Positions 28,701 to 39,096 of a stretch of DNA of 64,000 nt are shown here, in pieces. Position numbers and translations under genes: made by a program. Each line of letters starts with the position of its first letter. Positions within the stretch are counted from its first letter, which is position 1. The notes below the pieces were generated by a model. That model ran no database searches and was not told the DNA's origin. It saw only the letters and a list, made by a program, of their open reading frames with translations. The stretch is from Bombyx mori (lineage: Eukaryota > Arthropoda > Insecta > Lepidoptera > Bombycidae), in NCBI RefSeq assembly GCF_030269925.1, contig NC_085116.1, positions 3,224,001 to 3,288,000 on the forward strand, read 5' to 3'.

Positions 28701-31700
28701 CGATTATAAACTCTTGTACCATTCGTAAATAGCACGGAATAGATAAATAACCTTATTTATCTATTCCGTGGTAAATAGTATACGATAAAGTACAATAATA
28801 AACAACCATTATCCATTATTCTTCCATAAGGTCATTATTAATTTATTGTTAATAATTTCAATTTCTTATGCTAGTTAGTATAGGTGAAACATGAAATTGT
28901 GCATGTAATCGCTTTTTTTCTTCGTATTTTCATTATTATCAAACACTCTTATATTTTTGCTAAAACGTCAACTATTAATGCGTGGCATACATACTGCTTT
29001 GGATTAATCATGCTACACACAGTGCCTATTAGCAAATTGAATGTATAGACAGGTTACATCACTTGCGGACGTCAAGTAATTGTTTCAGTTTTCTTGGCCT
29101 AAATTGAAGAAGAAAAAAAACATTTACCTATTGTTTCTTATACATGATTGCTTATTTACACTGGCATTACTAATTGTTTTGGACATTAATTGGATTAAGC
29201 TGCGATATTTTGTTTTTGTTCTTAAGACTTAGACGAAAAACAAGAGACCACACTTCGAAGTTGTAAAGTAATAATTTGGGGACAGCATTTATTTGACTGT
29301 ACTGTATAAATCTAGCAAAAATAAACTTCAAATTATAAATTCGAAGATACTGTCAGTCTGTTAAAAACGTATCTCATTTTAAATTTTATAAACTTGGTCT
29401 TGTTGCTTGCAATACGGTTTGTTTGATTATGGTGTCATCCGACAGTCAAAACTGAGCTATCGTACACGGTTAATTAATTCTTGAATTGTAATCAAAATAT
29501 TTTTATCAGATATTTAAAATGGCAAGAATAACAATTGTTTTTTTTTTTAATCTAGTTGTTAGAGTAATTGTAAAATAACAAATCAGGCCGCAATCAAAAA
29601 CATTGCGGCATAAGAGCGCAAGAGGAATGTGATGTTATACATAAAAAAATTATACGGATCTTAAAATATTACTTGCTACGTTCATTTAACACATGTACGT
29701 GTCGTTATATGTAGTATAATCCGCGGAAACTTTCACTCACGTTCAGAAATCAAGTTAATTATATTTTTAATTAAATTTATTCATAATATCATCAAATTCA
29801 CTCATTTAATATTCATTTGAAATTACTGTTATACTATTAAGGCAATAAAACATTCTTAAGATTTTTTCTACTTGTATTAGCTAATTTTGCATTCGTCGTG
29901 ACGTAATGACTTTTAAGTGAGTGGCATTTCTTCTGGTGGGAAAAGGTAAAGACGAATAAGTGTTTGTCGTCTTTTACAATGGAAAATGAGCAACGAAGTT
30001 CTTTGAGTATTGAACCAGCGTACTGGAACCGGCGATAAAGATTTCACTGGTGGTAGGACCTCTTGTGAGTCCGCGTGGGTGGGTACTACCACCCTGCCTA
30101 TTTCTGCCGTGAAGTAGTAATGCGTTTCGGTTTGAAGGGTGGGGCAGCCGTCGTTACTATACTTGATACCTTAGAACTTGTATCTCAAGGTGGGTGGCGC
30201 ATTTATGTTGTGGATGTGTATGGGCTCCAGTAACCACTTAACATCAGGTGGGCTGTGAGCTCGTCCAACCATCAAAGCAATAAAAAAAAAAATTTAAAGA
30301 TGCTAGAGCATATTGTAAGGCCTTACGGATCCATCAAATCCAATAACTCTTATAACTCCAACTCGACAAAGAGGTCGACGTGAAACTTAACCCATGCATC
30401 AGCCCGCTGAGTTTCTCGCCGGATCTTCTCAGTGGGTCGCGATTCCGATTCGGTAGTAGATTCATTCGCGAAGCAATTGCTCTCCAGTTGTTAGGTTTCC
30501 TTCGGAGGCGCTCGGGCAGTTGTTAGCAAATCCCACCCCTCCTGGCTGAGATTTTGCTCGCCAACCTGTCCTGGTGAAACTGGAAAGGCCTCCGGGCCAC
30601 CAGTAATCTATCAATCATAAAAAGGGCCCTCCGGGTTGTCACCTTCGTACCAATCTCAACCGCGAAACAGTCACTCGCTCCGGTTTGCTGGGTGGGACAG
30701 CCGTTAAGCAATGCAGTTGATTCTTTAACCTTGTGTGTACACCAGGTATGTCGCGAACTTGTTCTACACAACGAAACAGCAGCAGTAATCGCGTCATCGA
30801 ATAAAACGCTGAGGATTTAATTTGGTTTATAAATAGACTTTAAAAAATGAGGTACTTAACAATTCGTGTGTGCGTTACCTCAGAACTTTTTTCTAGATGA
30901 ACCGATTTTGACGATTTTTCGTTTGGAAATTATATCGAGGAGTGATAGGTTATTTGGTTTAAGCGACATTTCGCTTAATACGCGACATTTATCTTTGTAA
31001 TGAAAGTAGCGCTTTATTTGGCATTAGCATCAACAGTTCGATGCTTTTAATTGATATTAAATTAAGTTTACTCTTTTGAAATAGCTGACGAAGTTTTATT
31101 GTTGTGATATTTTCCAAATTTTAATCTTTAAATGGCTTTCCTATAAAGTAGTAAAAATGTCGCATAAACCATTCACCCTTCGATACAATGACAATCAAAA
31201 TTGGAGATAAATTATAAACTATAAATAGCTTTAATTAAACCTACGACTCTCGAAATCCGAGGAAATTAATATGTACCTATAACTTTAGTCCCAAAGGCAT
31301 AATCACTCTCTTCATCACAATATATACGCGTAGCGAGCTTTGTCTTTAGAAGCCTAAACTTAGAGCTGGAAATGTTATTAACAGCAATACCCTAATACGT
31401 TTTCGATTATCCGATCGCGACGGGGCAATGCAAAGCCGCCGCGCCGTCGCGGCGTCGCCCGAAACATGTTTTGTCGGATCCCCCGGATTCACTCTCGGTG
31501 CTTTTAGGCCCCTCAAGAACCGGTCACCTGCCCCCATCGAACTCGTCGATTACGACGAGCGATCTAACCCATAGACACAGCCCACTGAGTTTCTCGAAGG
31601 ATCTTCTCAGTGGATCGCGATTTCGATCCGGTGCAGATTCTGCGAAACACTGCTCTTGCTAGGGCTAGTGTTAGCAACGTCCTCACCTACTCGCTCGGTA

Positions 31701-34700
31701 AATCTAGTATGACCCCTCGAGGTCATTAGAACAATACGTAAGTATGTCTAACCCGTCAAACTGGAACATCCGAATGCATGGCGGCGATAATAGGTAGGAT
31801 GGCGACATCAACCAGTGCGAGCCCGCAATACGACTTACCAATCAGTACTTATATCAAGTCGCTTTGTTTAGTTTCATTTATCTTGTTTTATCGCTAATCG
31901 TCATTTTAATGTGAGATAAAATGAAAATCACGATTAATTATAAATTATAATCTATAAATATTTAATAAAAACAAAACTATATAGTATTATATTTAGGGAC
32001 GCAGGACTTAATATATTATCTTTATGGTCCTCTCTAGTACTAAAATTGTATTCGGTCAATTCAATCGGTCACGTATTTTATTGCAGTATTTAGGTACACT
32101 AATGTACGATACGAAGCATCGTAAGGCTAATTAACTTTAAATTACGTACCTATTTCATTGTTATAAAAGTGATAAAGGGAATATGACCAGTGGCACCTGT
32201 GTAATAAGGTTCTAATACGGATGTGAGTTCCCGGTTTCGTTATGTTCTTAATAATTCTCCATCATCACCGCGCTATTAGAATTATAATCAACATCATTCT
32301 ATCTATATATATAAAAATTTAATTTTTTTTTTTTTTTTATTGCTTAGATGGATGGACGAGCTCACAGCCCACCTGGTGTTAAGTGGTTACAGGAGCCCAT
32401 AGACATCTACAACGTAAAGAAGACTAACGAACAGCAATTCATATATAAAAATGAATTGCTGTTCGTTAGTCTCGCTAAAACTCGAGAACGGCTGGACTGA
32501 TTTGGCTAATTTTGGTCTTGGATTATTTGTGGAAGTCCAGAGAATGTTTAAAAGGTTCGATAAATATGAAAATGCTCGGAATTAAATAAAAATAACAATT
32601 TTGTTTTTCCTTTGACATGTCCCCCGTCGGACGCATTCCTTTTGTTTGTTTTAAGTTTATTTTATACAAAAGTTTAGGTCTTTTATTTATCGATAGAGGC
32701 ACTACGAAGTCTACCGGGTCAGCTAGTACTTTTAATAAAACAATAGAATCCAGTGTGTCTGTATATTGAAGAGCTAGGTATATATTTTTTTGTCTGTCTG
32801 TTTAAATACTGAATGAATTATCATTAAGTTTTATAGGTAAACAAAGATTAAATTGGAGCAAAATTCATAGTTCTATTTAAATTCGATTTTGCAAAAAGTT
32901 ATTATAAATATAAAATATTTAAATGATATTTTTGTATTTAACGAATTGTTTTTATGAACTTTCTTTTGGAATTTAATTTTATGCTGTTAGATGATGTAGA
33001 AGTTCCTTATTATTATTCAGACGGAAGTAGCTGTCTGTCTGTTGCGTTATCATACCGAAAAAACTGAACAGATTTTCATGAAATTCGATATTGAAATAAT
33101 TTGAGCCCTAGGAAAAAAATTAAGTTACTTATCACCCCACTGCTTAGCACGGGTCTCCGCTCACGCGATGCTAACTGCGAACGAAGCCGCGGGCGCAATC
33201 ATTTGTATGTATACCTTAATTTCCAATTATTTGTGCCGCAGATTTAAGAGTGTCAACTTTAGAACGCCGTAAAATGTGAGGTTGTGACTGTGGCCTGTAC
33301 GGAATGGAGCTTCTGTTAGTACAAGCAAATAGCGATTTTGCCGTTTTTCAATGAAATGTAGACTTAAGTCTTAGGTCTAACGTTGAGGTGGCGATGGACT
33401 TTTGCAACCGCTTAACATCAGGTGAGCGGTGAACTAGCCTGTCCAAAAGAATGAAAAATAAATCATGACGAAAAAGCGCGGGAAGTGTTGAATTAAGCGG
33501 GCGTCTTTTTTTTGGCTAAACTTTTGAAAATTAAATTAATTTAATATTACAGGATCAGTTAAGTTGTAAAGTGTATATATATTAGTAGTATTGATTATTT
33601 ATAGTTTTAGTTTGTTTTCTTCGCCTGGTAAGTCATCTTATTGTATTATATGTAAATAGTATTTTTTTCTTGGCCTCCATGTTGGAGCCCGAAGACCCTG
33701 GAGGGACATCCCTCCAGGTGTCTCATGTAGTTACAATAGATGCTTCGGGAATGGAAACGGAAGGTTCCATTATAGATACAGACTGTTCGGAAAACATTAA
33801 ATCCGTTAAAAGAAAGAGAATATCAACTAGAAACCAAAAAAAGAGAAGGAATCACAAACATACAGATCTACCAGATTGCCAACTTTCCCCTAATGATATA
33901 AAGGATAATGTTATACCTAAAGTACTTGAGTCAGATGATAAAATCACTGAAATCCATCATAATGAGGTTGCTAACTCTAAAAACATTACGAGTAACCCTC
34001 GCACTGCTAGGCTGCTTTACCAGGCGTCAGACCCTGCGCCTTATGATGTACATATTCAAAAAATTTTACAACCTAATCAAACTGGATCTATACATCCAGT
34101 ACAATTTGGATTCTTTCTAAAAAAAAATTCAATAAAAAGCATTGTAGAGGGAAGCATAAAAAAAATTGGAAGGAATAGGTTGTCATTTCAATTTAAAACA
34201 TTTCAGGAGGCTAACTCATTTCTAAATCACAAATCTCTTGATGATAATAAATATAAAGCTTTTATTCCGGCCTTCACTATCACCCGCATGGGAATAGTGA
34301 GAGGTGTTCCATGTGACTGGGACGAGAAAGATGTTATAGAAAATATAGAGCTTCCGCAGAACTGTGGAAGCATTCTGAAAGTTAGGAGACTAAACAGAAA
34401 GGTTTATGACGGCGAGACACCCAAGTTTGTTCCAACTGAGACCGTAGTTTTGACCTTTGATGGGAAGGTGTTACCTCCCAGGGTCTTTATGTGTTTTAAC
34501 TCCCTACCTGTAGAGCTTTATATTTACCCCACGCTGCAATGCTTTAATTGCTGCCGTTTTGGTCACACCAAAATGCAATGCAGAGGCACTCCAAGGTGTT
34601 ACAAATGTGGTGACAATCATTCAGGTATAAGTTGCGAGACGGAAAGAGATGATGCTGTGTGTATTTTATGTTCTGGTTCCCATTTCGCAACAGACAAAAA

Positions 34701-37700
34701 ATGCCCGGAGTATGCTAGGCAGAAAGCTATAAAAGAAACAATGGCTAGAAACTCTATATCCTATTCAGAAGCAAGTAAAGTCTATCCACCAGTTTCAAAA
34801 TCTTATGCTGACATTGTTGCTTCTGCTTCATCAGCCCCTTCGGGTCCAACTATGACTTATTCAAGCCCCTATAATTTAACAAGCCCTTTTAAGAGTCCGA
34901 CTCAATCATATAAGAAAACAGTATTCTTGAAACCCAAAGCTCGTCCCAGAAATTCTAGTAAGGGATATGATCAAAAAGCGCATGCAGAGCTTATCCAAGA
35001 TTACAGCAACATTCCTTCCTTTTCTACAGGTTGTCTCAAAAATTACAATGATTTGTCAGAAATAATAACAAAGGATCTCATCATTTCTATAATTCAGTAC
35101 CTTTCACAATCGAACATAATTAAAATACCGTCCAACGATGCCGTTTCTTCAAAAACTTTTTTAACTAATGGACAGTCAGGACCATCCACGAAACCAGTCT
35201 CTGGTGATTCAATGGAATTGCCGGAGTATTAATAGTAAAAAAAGTGACTTAATTTTTTTATTGAATAGTTACAAACCATTTGCAGTCTCTCTTCAAGAGA
35301 CTTGGCTTCGTCCTGGATTCAATTTTAGAATTCCAGGACATGTCTGTCTTAGAGAAGACAGAACAGATGGGTATGGTGGAGTGGCACTAATTCTTAGGGG
35401 AGGTGTGCCCTTTGTCCACTTACCCATCCCTAATCACAGTGATAAATTTTCTATTATTGCTGCTAGTGTAAATAATATCTGTTTTGTAAATATGTATATA
35501 CCTCACCCTTCCAATGAAGTCTTTGACGATATTCGTAGCATCCTATCTTCCCTCCCGCGCCCTATTTTGGTTATGGGAGATTTCAATGCACAACATTCTA
35601 TGTGGGGAAGTTCTAAGTCTGATCATTATGGGGCTAGAATCTTAGACATCTTAGATGATAATAATTTATGTCTTTTAAACTCTGGTTGTCCTACTAGAAG
35701 AACACAGCCCCATGAGGGTATTAGTGCACCAGATCTTACCCTTTGTAGTCCCTCACTTGCTCCTACATTAAACTGGTGGCCTCTATCGTCTTCATATGGA
35801 AGCGATCACTTTCCACTAATGGTATCATTTCCTCAAAAAATTTGTGAAAAGACATCAAAGGCCCCTCCCCGGCTAAAATATAGACTTAAGGATGCCAACT
35901 GGTCATTATTTGGAGATAAAGTTCAACAAAATTTATCAACCATACCTCCACTAAATGACAGCAGTAATCATCTTTGTGCTGAAGCTTTTACACGGGCCCT
36001 ACTACAAGCTGCTGAGGAAGTTTTTCCTATAAAAAACAATAGTGGAAATGGGTATATTCCATCACCTCCTTGGTGGGACAGTGAGTGTTCTGCTGCGATA
36101 GCTGAGAGAAAGATAGCTGAAGAAAATTACAGAGAAAATTCTACAACACAAAATTTTAATATTCTTAGTAATCTTATAACTAAAACTCGTAAATTATTAA
36201 AACAAAAAAGATTCAATAGCTGGAAATCTTTTTGTGCCTCAATTTCACCAGAAATTTCTCCATCTCAAGTTTGGCAAAATATTCGTAGATTCAGATCCGC
36301 TTTCAAACCTCCAAGGTCTCCTTTCATGGATAGTAGTACAGTTGATTTGTTTCTTGACAAATTAGCTCCACCATTTGTCCCGTCTATAGATAATATTTCT
36401 TCTGACTCACAGCCTTCTCTCCTCTCCCAGCATGATAGTAGCGATTCATTCATTTCCTTTAGCCTTTCAGAACTCAAAGGGGTTCTTTCAAGGCTTAGGG
36501 ACTCAGCCCCGGGTTGTGATGGAATTCCATATTCTTTTCTTCAAAACCTGAACGACTCCTGCCTTTCTTATTTTCTCAGTTTAATTAATTCAATCTTAAC
36601 ATCAGGTAATATTCCTCCATCATGGAAAATCCATGAAGTTATCCCAATACATAAGCCCAACAAACCCATTAATGATCCATCATCATACAGACCAATTGCA
36701 TTAGCTTCAGTGATTTCCAAAATTTGCGAACATCTAGTTAAAAATAGACTAGAATGGTTTATTGAGAGTAAAGGGTTACTATCTCCTAACCAGTTTGGAT
36801 TTAGGAAAGGTAGGAGTACGATGGATAGTCTCAGCATTTTTATGACAGACATAAGATTGGCATTTTCATACAATAAGTCTGTGTTAGCAGCATTCTTAGA
36901 TGTGTCTGCAGCCTATGATAATGTCAACCTTTCGGTTCTGAAACAAAAAATGATTAATTTGAATATCCCACAAATTTTCATAAGTTTCATAATCAATCTT
37001 CTCTCTGGTAGAATGCTTAAAGTAATATCAGAAGACTCTTATCAATCCCGTATTGTCTGGAAAGGTTTACCCCAGGGCTCCGTTTTAAGTCCCTTACTTT
37101 ACAATATATATTCTCATGATCTGGAAGCCTCCCTTAGGGGTAAAGTTAACACACTCCAATATGCAGATGATTTACTCCTCTATGTCTCTGGTGATTCTAT
37201 TGACAACATGTCTGATACTGTCACATATTCTCTTAAGTTGCTAAAAGTTTGGCTTGACAATAACTCTCTAAGCCTTTCAGTTCCTAAAAGTATTATAGTC
37301 TTATTTTCACGTATGAGGCTTCCTCCATCAGTGTCTGTATTTTATAATAACATTAGAGTTCCTGTTAAAAGTGAAGCAACATTTCTTGGGGTAATTTTAG
37401 ACTCAAGACTTACAGGAAGCCCTCATTGCTACTATATAAGTGATAAATGTGAGAAGATTCTAAATATATTGCGTTGCCTCTCTGGAGTTTGGTGGGGAGC
37501 CCACCCTTTCTCTCTAAAGCTTTTGTATAATGCCCTAATAAGGAGTATTTTGGACTATGGAACATTTATACTTGAACCCTGTAATGCAGTAGCTCTCCAT
37601 AAGTTAGACATTATCCAGTCTAAGGCTCTGAGAATAATTGCTGGGGCTATGCGTTCGAGCCCTATTAACGCTTTGCAGGTCGAATGTTCTGAAGCCCCCC

Positions 37701-39064
37701 TGCACCTCAGACGACAATTTCTTTGTGACCGGTTTCTATTTAGAGCATTCCAAGTTTATAATCATCCTCTTTACACTAAGTTACGGTCTCTGCTGGAATG
37801 TATGGATTATCCGTACTGGGCTCATAAATCGCCGCCATGCCTTATTGTTAGTCTCCAAAAGTACTTAGCTCTTCAAGCTCCTACACATAGATCACAATTC
37901 CTTCCAATATTTTGTGTTAACTATGATGCCCTAACTTTAAATCCATCTATTATGTTTGATTTCGGCCTAAGTAAACAAGATCTTTCTATCAATGCCAAAT
38001 TTGTTGATATTATTGACAGTGACAGCCGATGGAAAAATTGTCATTTAATTTTTAGCGATTCCTCCAAACCCGGTCCCGAGGAGTGTGTGGGGGTCGGCAT
38101 TTTCCATCAACAGTTTGGCATTGTTCAGAAAATAAAATTGCCTCCAGAGACTTCAGTATTTACTGGAGAATGTTTTGGTCTTCTGAAGTCTCTGGAGTAC
38201 ATTTTAATGATGAAGCTTAAAAAGTCAATAATTTTAACTGACGCTAAAAGTGCCCTCCAAGCCTTGGAACGTTTTCCTTTTAACAGTAACCGAAATAATC
38301 ATCCTGTGATTATTGCATGTCGTGATTTATTGTATCAATGTTGCATCAAAAATTACACAGTTTCCTTTGCTTGGATTCCGGGGCACTCGGGTATCTTTGG
38401 CAATGCCAAGGCCGATAGCCTTGCCAAAGCTGCGGTCAATGATGGAGATTTGGTTCCGTACAAAAACTTTTGTTGTGATTTAGCTCTGCTTCCTAAATTC
38501 CAGTTATTGAATTCTTGGACTCACATTTGGCGTTCTTCAAGACAGACTAAAGGTCGATATTACAGCACGATCCAAGTGGATATACCTCCTAAACCGTGGT
38601 TTTCAAATCTGACGTTTGGTAAAGCTATCACATCGACCCTTATTCGCATGAGGCTGGGCCATGCATGCATTCCCTTGCATTTGGCAAGGCTTAACCTTTT
38701 GCCTAGCGATATATGTGAGTGTGGCAATGACGTTGGGGATTTTAATCATATATTCTTTGCCTGTCCTCGAAATGACCGTTCCGCTTTTATTTCCTCACTT
38801 TTGTCCATTAAAATTCCTTTTCCTACTTCAATTTCTATCCTTTTATCTAATATCAATATTGATGTATATAGAATATTAGCTAGTTTCATTTTTCATAATA
38901 ATATAAAATTGTAACCATTTATGTACTTAGTTTATATAATATATATACCTGATCCTTTTTCCAAATTCCGTTCCAAATTCAAATCCAAAAAATAAATCCA
39001 TTAACACACTTCCTAACCTTTTTGCGTGGCTGACGCACAAACCGTGCAGGCCAAGAAATGGGAG

Positions 39065-39096
<32 letters not shown>

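Larger units (their letters stand above)
22207..33459. other. Gene-free part of SEC14-like intron 1
   Basis: AT-rich intronic DNA with interspersed repeats listed separately (Bm1, BMC1, a TIR element at 27078, a palindrome at 28733). Short ORFs occur but none resembles a known protein or has splice-supported neighbours. 33000-33200 resembles the end of a Helitron or LINE-type repeat ('cgaagccgcgggcg'). Confidence 0.6.
33470..39090 (+). mobile_element. Full-length non-LTR retrotransposon with two intact ORFs
   Basis: About 5.6 kb, from 33470 to the end of a poly(A) run (about 39064-39090). The same 9-mer aatcatgac lies just before it (33461-33469) and just after it (39091-39099), a target-site duplication. 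It has a 5' UTR of about 200 bp, ORF1 and ORF2 overlapping, and a 3' UTR of about 150 bp. Intact ORFs, a pure poly(A) tail and an unchanged TSD indicate a recent insertion. APE-type endonuclease, reverse transcriptase and RNase H together place it in the I/jockey-like group; the exact clade needs a tree. It is antisense to the SEC14-like gene, in its first intron. Confidence 0.93.

Noticed and set aside
30523..30771. 82-aa minus-strand ORF
   Set aside because: Lies next to BMC1 material, probably LINE-derived; frame is not continuous with a coding domain.
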